Shown one piece after another: positions 21,703 to 29,854 of a stretch of DNA of 64,000 bases (position 1 is its first letter; every line of letters begins with the position of its first letter). Source of the stretch: Paracoccaceae bacterium (GTDB taxonomy: Bacteria > Pseudomonadota > Alphaproteobacteria > Rhodobacterales > Rhodobacteraceae); the NCBI GenBank assembly GCA_947461435.1, contig CANHLE010000008.1:1-64000 (forward strand), given 5' to 3'. The position numbers and the translations under genes were made by a program. The notes under the pieces were generated by a model. The model worked only from the letters and a program-made list of their open reading frames with translations. It made no database searches and was not told where the DNA came from.

Positions 21703-21776
21703 TGGAGCGGGTGAAGGGAATCGAACCCTCGTATTCAGCTTGGGAAGCTGCTGCTCTGCCATTGAGCTACACCCGC
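21703..21776 (-). tRNA. tRNA-Gly (anticodon CCC), CCA encoded
   Basis: The minus strand folds as a complete 74-nt tRNA: acceptor GCGGGTG/CACCCGC, D-arm GCTCAATGGCAGAGC, anticodon stem CAGCT/AGCTG with loop TTCCCAA (anticodon CCC), T-arm GAGGGTTCGATTCCC, discriminator T and encoded CCA. It reads GGG glycine codons and resembles the known E. coli tRNA-Gly(CCC). Its 3' end points into the 12.2-21.7 kb island, and a copy of that 3' part marks the far end of the island. Confidence 0.97.
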
Positions 21777-21835
21777 GATGGGCGGTGGGGTAAGCCATGC
21801 CGGCCCCGCCGTCAAGCGGGGCTGGCGGGGTTTTG

Positions 21836-23476
21836 TCAGGGCTGCGCCACCGTCACTTCGGTTCGTTCCCCCTTTTTGACGCTGGCTTGGCCTTCGGCTT
21901 TCATCTCGCCCTGCACAGCTTCGATCACGTAATCGCCTTCGGGCAGGGTAAAGGACTGCTCGGTGGCATAGTCAAACCCGACCTGCTTGCGATAGCCGTT
22001 GATGTCGGCCTTGGCTTCGAACACTTCGATCGAGTTTGCCCCGGGGGCGGTGACCGCCAGAATGCCGGCATTCAAAATCACCGAGACATTCACACTTTCA
22101 CCGGTTTTAACGGTAAAGGGGGCTTCGGCAACGGCGGCACCCTGGCTGACCACAGCCACATAATCACCAGCCGAAAGTTCGAATGTCGACGCGGGCCCGT
22201 AGCTGGTGGTCAGACTTTTTCGCGTCCCGTCGATCGACTTTTTCGCCTCAAAGATTTCCACCGAATGCTGCGTATTCTCCATCAGCAGCCCTTCGGCATA
22301 ATAGGCATCAACCACCGCGATCCCCGAGGCGATGATCACATCGCGTTCCAATTGCTGTCCGGCGGACAGGGTCAGGGTTTCGGTCACGTTGGCCGTGCCG
22401 ATTGTCCCGATCAGCGTGACATCGCCTGCGGGCAGGTACAGCCGGGTGGTGCCATAGCTGGTGGTGTCGATGCCAGAGGTGGTTGTGAAGTTCAAAGCTG
22501 CGGCGTCGCTAACCTCGGCCCCTTCAGAGGCTTTGGGATGCAAGATCACCCGGGCCGCGTTCAAAATGATTTCAGGGGCGGCCAGAGAATCGGCGGTCAG
22601 GGTCAGATCTGATTCCTGCGTGACCGTATCGAGCGTGGTGATCAGGCGGTATGTGCCCGGCTCGAAATAGATTTTCGGATCGTTGTATTCGGTCGTCAAC
22701 CTTTCGCCGGTGCTGCCATCGGCGTTGATGGCATGAATTTCCCAAGCAACCGAGGAGTTGTCTTCGGGTTTAGCGATGCCCGGGGCCAGCAATGCCGTCG
22801 GCGCGAAGTTCACCTGAAGCGGGGCAGGGGGTGCCGGTTCGGCTTCGGGAACGGGGGCGGCCTCGATCACTACAGATTGCAGGGCCATGGTCAGCCCCTT
22901 CAGATCGGCTGCTGTAAGGTATTGGCCGCCGGTGTTGGTCGCAAGGCAGGCCACTTGCTGGCCCTCTTCCTCGGTCAAACCAAAGCCCACCACATGGGCG
23001 GTGAAATCAACGCCAGACGCCTCCAGTTCGGTGCCAAGGGCGCAAGGATCGGCGTTGCAGGTTTCGATGCCATCAGTGATCAGGATGACCGTGGCCTTTT
23101 CTTCGGTTGATCGCAGTTCGCTGGCGGCTTGGCGAACGGCATCGCTCAAGGGGGTTTTGCCCAGAAATTGCAAGTTGGCGGCGGCATCGGAAATTGCCTG
23201 TGCCGTGCCCGCCGCGGGCGGAACGATCAGTTCGATATCGGCGCAAGAGCCTTTTTCGCGGTGGCCATAGGCGATCAGGCCGAGTTCTGTATCGGCGGGG
23301 ATCGACTGCAACACGTCGTTCAGCGCCTCGCGCGCGATTTCAAGTTTTGCGCGGCCGTCAATCTGGCCCCACATCGAACCGGAGGCGTCCAGAACGATGA
23401 TTGATCGGCCATCGGCATGGAGTTGCAAGGGAAGCAGGGCAAGGGCGGCGGTGAAAATAAGGGACGTCAATTTCAT
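21836..23476 (-). CDS. Secreted VWA-domain protein with C-terminal beta repeats
   Basis: A 546-residue exported protein. A signal peptide (LIFTAALALLPLQLHA) is followed at once by a von Willebrand factor A domain with a complete metal-ion-dependent adhesion site: DASGSMWGQ, the Thr of GKTPLSDAV, and the Asp of ILITDGIETC. The C-terminal ~330 residues are beta-rich and hold at least two related units (VEIFEAKKSIDGTRK and IEVFEAKADINGYRK, each ending in GDYV). It probably binds a partner protein in the periplasm or on the surface; the ligand is unknown. ATG 23476 gives the signal peptide; an upstream in-frame start adds 20 residues. It lies downstream of the fasciclin gene beyond a terminator. 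Confidence 0.85.
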   Translation of the reverse strand: MKLTSLIFTAALALLPLQLHADGRSIIVLDASGSMWGQIDGRAKLEIAREALNDVLQSIPADTELGLIAYGHREKGSCADIELIVPPAAGTAQAISDAAANLQFLGKTPLSDAVRQAASELRSTEEKATVILITDGIETCNADPCALGTELEASGVDFTAHVVGFGLTEEEGQQVACLATNTGGQYLTAADLKGLTMALQSVVIEAAPVPEAEPAPPAPLQVNFAPTALLAPGIAKPEDNSSVAWEIHAINADGSTGERLTTEYNDPKIYFEPGTYRLITTLDTVTQESDLTLTADSLAAPEIILNAARVILHPKASEGAEVSDAAALNFTTTSGIDTTSYGTTRLYLPAGDVTLIGTIGTANVTETLTLSAGQQLERDVIIASGIAVVDAYYAEGLLMENTQHSVEIFEAKKSIDGTRKSLTTSYGPASTFELSAGDYVAVVSQGAAVAEAPFTVKTGESVNVSVILNAGILAVTAPGANSIEVFEAKADINGYRKQVGFDYATEQSFTLPEGDYVIEAVQGEMKAEGQASVKKGERTEVTVAQP

Positions 23477-23647
23477 CGGAAAGCAGACCTTATACTGAAA
23501 AGGGATCGACCTTGTGGGCGGCGGTGAAAGGTTCACGCCCCCACGCGCGCTATAAATTACGGAAAGTTTAAACGTCTAATCTTGCGAAAATTGATGGGTT
23601 TGGCCCGGTGTTGGTCTTTCAGCTTAAGGGCAGGTGCCCGCAAAAGC

Positions 23648-23680
23648 AAAGGGCCTTCAGAGATTTTCTGAAGGCCCTTT
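23648..23680. terminator. Intrinsic terminator behind the fasciclin gene
   Basis: AAAGGGCCTTCAG and CTGAAGGCCCTTT form a 13-bp perfect stem with a 7-base loop, ending in T3 (plus side) and T3 then GC (minus side). It sits between the fasciclin gene and the VWA gene, both on the minus strand, and separates their transcripts. Confidence 0.85.
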
Positions 23681-23772
23681 CACGGCGCATGGTGTGTGCT
23701 GTTGGGGAAAATTGACAGGCCATGCGCCGTGGTGACAAGGCGGAGGATGAGGTCTCCGCCTGCACTCGAAGA

Positions 23773-24318
23773 TTACATCTTGGGCATCAAGACGGTATCG
23801 ATGACATGGATCACGCCGTTGGATTGCACCACGTCGGCGATGGTGACGGTCGCCTTGTTGCCCATGCCATCGGTGATAAAGACCTTGCCATCTGACGAGG
23901 AGAGCGTGAATTCGCACCCGCCAACGGTAGTGACCTTGTGCATCCCGCCGTCCGCATTGACCATGGAGATGACATCTGATGCCATGGCCTTGGCGGCGAC
24001 CACGTGGCAGGTCAGGATCTTGACCAGCATGTCCTTGTTTTCTGGCTTGAGCAGATTTTCAACGGTGCCTGCGGGCAGTTTGGCGAAGGCTTCGTTGGTG
24101 GGGGCAAAGACGGTGAAGGGGCCCTCGCCCATCAAGGTATCGACCAGGCCCGCGGCTTTGACGGCCGCCACCAGCGTGGTGTGATCGGCTGAATTCAGGG
24201 CGTTTTCGATGATGTTCTTATCTTCGAACATCGCAGCGCCGCCGACCATTGGATTTTCGGCATAGGTTGCGCCAGCGGTCAGGGCCGCGAAGGCAACGGT
24301 GGCAAGGAACAGTTTCAT
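23773..24318 (-). CDS. Secreted fasciclin (FAS1)-domain protein
   Basis: A 181-residue protein: a signal peptide (FLATVAFAALTAGATYA), then one FAS1 domain with the H1 motif FTVFAPTNEAFAKLP, a TCHVVAAKAM segment and the H2-like GVIHVIDTVLMP. FAS1 domains mediate adhesion or lipid/protein binding outside the cytoplasm. Upstream on the same strand are genes for anti-sigma K and sigma K. In Mycobacterium tuberculosis the SigK/RskA pair controls the fasciclin-type antigens MPT70/MPT83, so a regulator-target link is a fair inference here. Shine-Dalgarno GGGAGAG precedes the ATG. A 21-bp palindrome lies in its leader. Confidence 0.9.
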   Translation of the reverse strand: MKLFLATVAFAALTAGATYAENPMVGGAAMFEDKNIIENALNSADHTTLVAAVKAAGLVDTLMGEGPFTVFAPTNEAFAKLPAGTVENLLKPENKDMLVKILTCHVVAAKAMASDVISMVNADGGMHKVTTVGGCEFTLSSSDGKVFITDGMGNKATVTIADVVQSNGVIHVIDTVLMPKM

Positions 24319-24337
24319 GGGTCTCTCCCGGGTGATG

Positions 24338-24358
24338 AAGGCAAGACCGTCTTGCCTT
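24338..24358 (-). promoter_or_regulatory. Perfect 21-bp palindrome in the fasciclin leader
   Basis: The two 10-base arms AAGGCAAGAC and GTCTTGCCTT are perfectly complementary around one central base. It is 20 bases upstream of the fasciclin ATG and about 65 bases after the anti-sigma gene. It could be a hairpin that partly ends the sigma/anti-sigma transcript, a leader hairpin, or an operator. No long T-run follows on either strand. Confidence 0.55.
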
Positions 24359-24422
24359 TCAAAGGGGAAACGTGGGGAAAGGCGGGGAAGTTTCAGCGCT
24401 CACGCGTCTGTGATCGGGCAGA

Positions 24423-25064
24423 TCATATTTTTTCCAGCGGGCCCAAAGCCAGAACCGGGCCAGTGGGCGACCCTGTGGGTGATCCGCCCGCAGGTTCCAA
24501 GGAAACGGCCAGAATCATGCCGGGTGCCAGGGTGGCGGGCAGGCCCAGCGGGTCCGGCCCAATCAACCCCAAAGAAACGGGCGCGGCATTGCCCACGATC
24601 AACCAAAGTTCATGGCTTTGCGTTTCGTTGGGCGCTGGCCCTGTCAAGGCAAGGGAAATCCCAGCGTCAGAGACCTGCACCAGATAGCTGACCGGGCTGT
24701 CATTTGCCGCAAGCGTGGCGGTGTAGGTCGGGGTAGGAGAGGCGTTGTAGAAAAATACCGACACTAAAATCGCCGCAAGCGCCGCGCCGCCAAAGGCCAA
24801 GACCGTCGCCAGCCAGGATTTGCGCGGGGCAGGGGAAAACAAGCGCGTTTCGATCCGTGACAACACATCGGCCGACGGGGACACAGGCACCGCCGTCTCG
24901 GCCAAGGGAAGAAGGCGGTTTTCCCAGTTTGCGACCAAGGCCGCGAAACCGGGATCAAATTTCACGCGGTTTTCGGCGGCGATCCGATCTGCAAGCGACA
25001 AGACGCCCAAAACATATTCGGCGGCGAGAAGATCATCGTCATCGGGGGGAAGGGGCGCCGTCAT
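24423..25064 (-). CDS. Anti-sigma K factor (RskA-like)
   Basis: A 213-residue single-span membrane protein. The cytoplasmic N-terminus holds the zinc-less anti-sigma helix bundle pattern (DDLLAAEYVLGVL, typical of RskA/anti-sigma K). A transmembrane segment (LATVLAFGGAALAAILVSVFF) follows near residue 100, and the C-terminal RskA domain includes HELWLIVGNAAPVSLGLI. It would hold the ECF sigma factor at the membrane until released by proteolysis. ATG 25064 overlaps the sigma gene stop by four bases, so the pair is made in step. Confidence 0.88.
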   Translation of the reverse strand: MTAPLPPDDDDLLAAEYVLGVLSLADRIAAENRVKFDPGFAALVANWENRLLPLAETAVPVSPSADVLSRIETRLFSPAPRKSWLATVLAFGGAALAAILVSVFFYNASPTPTYTATLAANDSPVSYLVQVSDAGISLALTGPAPNETQSHELWLIVGNAAPVSLGLIGPDPLGLPATLAPGMILAVSLEPAGGSPTGSPTGPVLALGPLEKI

Positions 25065-25597
25065 TGGTCCATACACTCCCGCAGGGAAATCAGACCGCGC
25101 CGCAACCACGTGCGCATGGTGTTCAGCGGGACATTGAACCGAAGGGCCAGATCCTCATAGCTCAGCCCATCAAGATACGCACCCTTCACGGCCAAGGACC
25201 GATCGGAATCCAGCGTATCGAAGCAATCTTGAATCCGCCGCGCCTCGCCTTTGGCAACAAGACGCTGATCTGCGCGCAGGGCAGTATCGACGATTTGAGT
25301 CAAAGCCTCGTCGCCTTCGGCCAAAGGCGGGCGGGCCCGCAAACGATCAATGGCCAGATTGCGCGACAATGTGACCAGCCAGCCCAAGGCCGACCCGCGA
25401 TCTGGGTCGTATTTGGCGGCGCGAAGCCAGACACGGGTGAAAACTTCTTGCAAGGCATCCTCTGCATCCGCTCTTTGACCCAGCATACGGATCAGGACGC
25501 CCAAAAGTTTCGAGGAGGTCAGGGCATATAAATCACGAAAGGCCGCACGGTCTTGCGCGGCGATGCGTATCAATAGGCGAGCGGCAGGATCTTCCAT
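25061..25597 (-). CDS. ECF RNA polymerase sigma factor (SigK-like)
   Basis: A 178-residue extracytoplasmic-function sigma factor. Region 2 includes DAEDALQEVFTRVWLRAAKYD and the adjacent SALGWLVTLSRNLAIDRLRAR; region 4 includes the helix-turn-helix LSYEDLALRFNVPLNTMRTWLRRGL. The 'GSALGWL..LARN.AID.LR' pattern and the linked RskA-type anti-sigma gene place it near the SigK group. It probably drives its own operon and the fasciclin gene. No promoter could be fixed by eye. AGGG site before the ATG. Confidence 0.92.
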   Translation of the reverse strand: MEDPAARLLIRIAAQDRAAFRDLYALTSSKLLGVLIRMLGQRADAEDALQEVFTRVWLRAAKYDPDRGSALGWLVTLSRNLAIDRLRARPPLAEGDEALTQIVDTALRADQRLVAKGEARRIQDCFDTLDSDRSLAVKGAYLDGLSYEDLALRFNVPLNTMRTWLRRGLISLRECMDQ

Positions 25598-25646
25598 ATC
25601 CCTATGGTAGCGGGCCGGGGGGATTTGTCACCCCCCGGGGCAAGGA

Positions 25647-27686
25647 TTATCCGCGCCGCCGCCGACCGCCGCGATCTCCGCCAGAGCCTGACGTGTTGAA
25701 CGACACATCGGGCAGGGAGACGACCTTGGACAATTCTGGGAAGGTGTCGACGGCATTAGGAATGGCCGAAGCATTGACGAAATGCTCTTGAAAGCGCGGC
25801 TCGATCGCTGTTTCAACCTTGTGGATCTGGTGAACCGTCGCCTCGATCGCATCGCGGGCCGCGCGGTTGCACAGGGCAATGCGCGCGCCCGTACCCGCCG
25901 CATTGCCCGCCGAGGTGACCATGTTCAGCGGGACATCGGGGATCATTCCCAGAACCATGGCGTGTTTTGGGCTGATATGGGCACCGAAGGCCCCTGCGAG
26001 AGTGACCCTGTCGACGGTGGCCACGTTCATTTCGTCCATCAGCAATTTTGCGCCGGCGTAAAGCGCTGCCTTGGCCAACTGAATTGCGCGAATGTCGCCT
26101 TGGGTGACGGTAATCCGCGGGCCGCCTTCGGCTGTTCCATCATGCAGAACATAGCAATGCGTGCGACCCTCGGCCTCACAGCGCAAAGTGCCGGTTTGAT
26201 CGGGGCCGCCGATCAGCCCCCCCTGATCCACAAGACCGGCCATGCGCATTTCGGCCACCGCCTCGATGATGCCCGATCCGCAAATCCCCGTGATGCCAGA
26301 CCCAGAGGTTGCGGCGGCAAATCCCGGATTGTCCGACCACAGATCAGACCCGATAACACGGAACCGCGGTTCTTTTGTGATCGGATCGATTTCCACACGT
26401 TCAATCGCACCGGGGGCCGCCCTTTGGCCCGAGGAAATCTGCGCGCCTTCAAAGGCCGGGCCCGTCGGCGACGAGCAGGCCAAGACACGCGTTTCATTCC
26501 CCAGCAGCAATTCGGCGTTGGTGCCAACATCGACGATCAAGACCATGTCTTTGGATTTGCTGGGCTCTTCCGACAACGCGACCGCAGCGCAATCGGCGCC
26601 AACATGGCCAGCAATACAGGGCAAGACATAGACACGGGCGGAATCGTGAATGTTCGACAGGTCAAGTTCAGAGGCGTTCAACGTCATGCTGCCCGAGGTC
26701 GCAAGGGCAAAGGGCGCTTGGCCCAGTTCGACCGGATCGATGCCCATCAAAAGATGGTGCATGACCGGATTCATCACGAAAACCACTTCATAGATCGATT
26801 TAGGATCAATCTTTGCCTCTTCGGCAATGGATTTGGCCAAGGCATTGATCGACTCGCGCACGGCGCGCGTCATTTCTACGTCGCCGCCGGGGTTCATCAT
26901 CGCGTAAGAAACGCGGCTCATCAAATCTTCGCCGAAACGGATTTGGGGGTTCATCAACCCCGATGACGCCAGCACCGTGCCATCTTCAAGATTACACAAG
27001 TGCGCGGCGATGGTGGTTGACCCAAGGTCGATGGCCAGCCCGAACAGGCCGCCTTCGTGAAAGCCGGGAAAGACATCCAGAATGCGCGGCGCGGCGTCGT
27101 GATTTCCCTTGTTCACGACCACGGTCACCTTCCAGGCCCCTTTGCGAAGCGCCGGTTGAAGGCGGCGCAGGACGGGCAGGGTGGTGATGGGCTGTTCAAT
27201 TTGCCACTGGTCGCGCAAGGCCAGTTGAAGCCGTTCGAAATCGCCCGTGGGTTCGTGCATGTCCGGTTCGGCAACTTCGACGAAATAGCTGCGGGTCGCC
27301 GGGTCCATTACAATATCGCGCTGGGTTGCCGATTTGCGGATCACCTGCTTGTGCACCTGGGATTCGGGCGGCACATCCACCACAACATCGCCCATCACAC
27401 AGGCCTGACAGCCAAGACGGCGGCCCGGCAACATGCCGCGTTTGGACTTGTAGCGTTCTTCGACGGAATTCCACGGCGTCAAGGCATCGTCATCAACAGT
27501 CACGCCATGCTTGGAAAACTCGCCATAGCCCGGGCTGATCTGACATTTGGAACAGATGCCACGCCCCCCACAGACCGAATCAAGATCAACGCCCAACTGT
27601 CGGGCCGCCGTCAAAATCGGCGTTCCAACGGCAAAGCGGCCGCGTTTGCCTGAAGGGGTAAAGATGACGAGGGCTTCTTTGGACAT
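25647..27686 (-). CDS. RACo/RamA-type corrinoid-protein activator (2Fe-2S + ASKHA, DUF4445)
   Basis: A 679-residue protein. Residues 1-105 form a plant-type [2Fe-2S] ferredoxin domain with Cys39, Cys45, Cys48 and Cys93. After a linker domain comes an ASKHA ATPase core (GLAIDLGSTTIAAHL, VLIVDVGTNAELLLG, VTLAGAFGAHI) matching DUF4445. Proteins of this architecture use ATP to drive one-electron reduction of inactive Co(II) corrinoid proteins back to Co(I), which fits the methyltransferase genes upstream in the operon. ATG 27686 is chosen because AGGAG lies just upstream; an in-frame start 17 codons earlier is less likely. The last residues are basic and glycine-rich (GGDRGGRRRRG), as in the neighbouring methyltransferase. 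Confidence 0.9.
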   Translation of the reverse strand: MSKEALVIFTPSGKRGRFAVGTPILTAARQLGVDLDSVCGGRGICSKCQISPGYGEFSKHGVTVDDDALTPWNSVEERYKSKRGMLPGRRLGCQACVMGDVVVDVPPESQVHKQVIRKSATQRDIVMDPATRSYFVEVAEPDMHEPTGDFERLQLALRDQWQIEQPITTLPVLRRLQPALRKGAWKVTVVVNKGNHDAAPRILDVFPGFHEGGLFGLAIDLGSTTIAAHLCNLEDGTVLASSGLMNPQIRFGEDLMSRVSYAMMNPGGDVEMTRAVRESINALAKSIAEEAKIDPKSIYEVVFVMNPVMHHLLMGIDPVELGQAPFALATSGSMTLNASELDLSNIHDSARVYVLPCIAGHVGADCAAVALSEEPSKSKDMVLIVDVGTNAELLLGNETRVLACSSPTGPAFEGAQISSGQRAAPGAIERVEIDPITKEPRFRVIGSDLWSDNPGFAAATSGSGITGICGSGIIEAVAEMRMAGLVDQGGLIGGPDQTGTLRCEAEGRTHCYVLHDGTAEGGPRITVTQGDIRAIQLAKAALYAGAKLLMDEMNVATVDRVTLAGAFGAHISPKHAMVLGMIPDVPLNMVTSAGNAAGTGARIALCNRAARDAIEATVHQIHKVETAIEPRFQEHFVNASAIPNAVDTFPELSKVVSLPDVSFNTSGSGGDRGGRRRRG

Positions 27687-27916
27687 TGGATACTCCTGCG
27701 CGCTACGTGGTTTTAGGCGCTGGCTGGGCAGGTTCAATGCCTGTTTGCGTCATTTGAAGGGATGGTTGCGGCTTTGGTTTGCCCAAGGCGCGGATTGTGA
27801 ACGGATTTGCGCCGCGGCCGGTTTCGTGCAGGCCGGACAACCGTATAGGTGTGCCGAGACGGGTGCTCAGGCGCGCGTGCGAGGCAACGTTGGCCGCCCC
27901 GCACCACAAACCAAGG

Positions 27917-28897
27917 TCAGGCGCGACCGCGGCGGCCGCCTCTGCGGCCCCCCGCCGATGACGTCGCCGCAGCAGAGGCTTCTGCAAAGGACAAGCCGCC
28001 TTCGACGGCCTCAAGAATTTTCGAAAACTTGATCCACTCGCCCCCGTTGGCATCGTGATTCATCAGCATGTTGGCGGCGCGAATGGCCTCCATCTCAACC
28101 TGGCGAACCGGGTTCATGATGGCCGAGGTCATGCCCGCCGAGATGGCCATTGGCAAGAACGCCGCATTCACGCCATGACGCTGCGGCAGACCGAACGAGA
28201 TGTTCGAGGCGCCGCAGGTGGTGTTTACGCCCAATTCGTCGCGCAAGCGGCGGACCAGAGCGAAGACTTGCTGTCCGGCACTTGCCATCGCGCCGATGGG
28301 CATGACCAAGGGGTCAACCACAATGTCATGGGCCGGAATGCCGAAATCTGCCGCGCGTTGAACGATTTTTTTGGCCACGGCAAACCGCACGTCCGGATCT
28401 TGGCTGATGCCGGTGTCGTCGTTCGAAATGGCCACCACAGGAACATTGTACTTTTTGACGAGGGGCAGCACGAGTTCCAGACGCTCTTCCTCGCCGGTGA
28501 CGGAGTTGAGCAGCGGGCGGCCCTCACAGGCCATCAGGCCCGCCTCAAGCGCGCCGGGGACCGACGAATCGATGCACAGGGGCACGTCAACCACGCCTTG
28601 GATCATTTCGATCAGCGCTTTCATCAGCGGCGGTTCGACGAAGTTGTTGTCGGCATAGCGGGGATCTTCGGCCATCTTGTTGGTAAAAACGGCCCCCGAA
28701 TTCACGTCCAGAACGGTCGCGCCGCAGGCAACTTGTTCCAGCGCATCGCGCAGCACGGTTTCGAAGTTTCCCATCTCCAGCTCGGCCGCAAGTTTTTTGC
28801 GGCCCGTCGGATTGATGCGTTCACCAATCACGGTAAAGGGCTCGTCAAAGCCAATAATGACTGTTTTTGTCTTTGATTCCAGTACTGTGCGGGTCAT
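27917..28897 (-). CDS. Methyltetrahydrofolate:corrinoid methyltransferase (DHPS-like)
   Basis: A 326-residue TIM-barrel protein of the pterin-binding family (AcsE/MeTr and MtvD-like). Motifs are FTVIGERINPTGRK at the start, CGATVLDVNSGA, PLCIDSSVPGALEAGL, and CGASNISFGLP, whose Asn contacts the pterin in MeTr proteins. In a demethylation pathway it would pass the methyl group from the corrinoid protein to tetrahydrofolate. It lies 15 bp after the MTHFR gene. The ending is a basic tail, GGRRGGRRGRA, not part of the barrel. The 230 bp between this gene and the RACo gene hold nothing recognisable. Confidence 0.88.
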   Translation of the reverse strand: MTRTVLESKTKTVIIGFDEPFTVIGERINPTGRKKLAAELEMGNFETVLRDALEQVACGATVLDVNSGAVFTNKMAEDPRYADNNFVEPPLMKALIEMIQGVVDVPLCIDSSVPGALEAGLMACEGRPLLNSVTGEEERLELVLPLVKKYNVPVVAISNDDTGISQDPDVRFAVAKKIVQRAADFGIPAHDIVVDPLVMPIGAMASAGQQVFALVRRLRDELGVNTTCGASNISFGLPQRHGVNAAFLPMAISAGMTSAIMNPVRQVEMEAIRAANMLMNHDANGGEWIKFSKILEAVEGGLSFAEASAAATSSAGGRRGGRRGRA

Positions 28898-28912
28898 TTT
28901 TAAACCTATCTC

Positions 28913-29833
28913 TTAAGCTGCGTTTGCAGGCTGGCCCGAAGCGCCGCCGTTGTCGGTGACCCATTGGGCATTTGTCTTGATGCCGCCCAAGGGGAAGAAA
29001 TGGACCTGTTCGATGCCAAAATCGGGCTTTTTTGCCTTGTGCGCGGCAAGTTCGGCAACCACATCGGTCGGCTCGTAGGGCAACAGAAGCTTGGTTACAT
29101 CCATGGCGCGTTTTTGCAAAACCCGCAACGAGGCACCCACACCGCAGGCGATGGCGAATTTGATCAGGGTCTGCAGTTTGGCCGGCCCGGCAACGCCGAT
29201 ATGAACCGGCAGTTTGATGCCTTCGGCCGCCAAACGGTCGACCCAGGCGATGACGGGGGCCGATTCAAAGCAAAACTGGGTGGCCATGGCCATTTTCGCA
29301 TCAGTCCGCTCGCAAAAGGCTGATTTCCACCGGGCCGCTTCCATCACCATACGGTCTGAACCGTCGGGATCGATATCCTTATTGCCTTCGGGGTGACCGG
29401 CCACATGCAGGCGATCAAAGCCAGCAAAAGCATCCGTTTCAAGAAGTTGCATTGATGTCGCGAAATCGCCGACAGGCTGTGCGACGCCCCCCGCCAACAG
29501 CAGCCCCTGTGCGACGCCGACATCTTTGTACCGGGCAGTCCAGTTGTGCAACGTGGCCTTGTCCTTGATGATGCGGGCCGGGAAATGCGGCATCACATCG
29601 AAACCCTCGGCGCCGATCCGCTTGGCGGTGGCGACCATGTCCTCAATCGGGGTGCCATCGATATGGGCGATGTAAACCCGGGTTCCGCGTGGCAAGATGG
29701 CGCGAAAGTCTTCCACCTTTTCGGCTGTCCGCGGCATGACTTCGATCGAATACCCTTTTAGAAATGCCTCAATCTCCGAGGTGTTTCCGGTGGGGGCAGT
29801 GGCGGCTTCCTTGCGGAAAAAGCTCAGGGCCAT
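28913..29833 (-). CDS. Methylenetetrahydrofolate reductase family protein
   Basis: A 306-residue flavin-type reductase homologue (MTHFR/MetF fold). Readable stretches include YSIEVMPRTAEKVEDF with the early Glu, VMPHFPARII, and HVAGHPEGNKD. The last closely resembles the 'AGYPEGH' flavin/folate contact of MetF. It would oxidise methyl-THF to methylene-THF, or run in the reverse direction. In this operon the demethylation direction makes sense, feeding methyl groups into C1 oxidation. AAGGAAAG before the ATG. It is divergent from typical MetF, so it is a paralogue, not the methionine-pathway enzyme. Confidence 0.85.
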   Translation of the reverse strand: MALSFFRKEAATAPTGNTSEIEAFLKGYSIEVMPRTAEKVEDFRAILPRGTRVYIAHIDGTPIEDMVATAKRIGAEGFDVMPHFPARIIKDKATLHNWTARYKDVGVAQGLLLAGGVAQPVGDFATSMQLLETDAFAGFDRLHVAGHPEGNKDIDPDGSDRMVMEAARWKSAFCERTDAKMAMATQFCFESAPVIAWVDRLAAEGIKLPVHIGVAGPAKLQTLIKFAIACGVGASLRVLQKRAMDVTKLLLPYEPTDVVAELAAHKAKKPDFGIEQVHFFPLGGIKTNAQWVTDNGGASGQPANAA

Positions 29834-29854
29834 GTGGGCTTTCCTTATGTACGG

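Noticed and set aside
21785-21835. GC-rich hairpin CCCCGC/GCGGGG after the VWA gene
   Set aside because: Weak stem with T-run on the wrong strand for the VWA gene; not clear enough to annotate as a terminator.
21636-21932. 98-codon open frame reading MERVKGIEPSYSAWEAAALPLSYTRDG
   Set aside because: It is a translation of the antisense of tRNA-Gly(CCC), a well-known false gene type.
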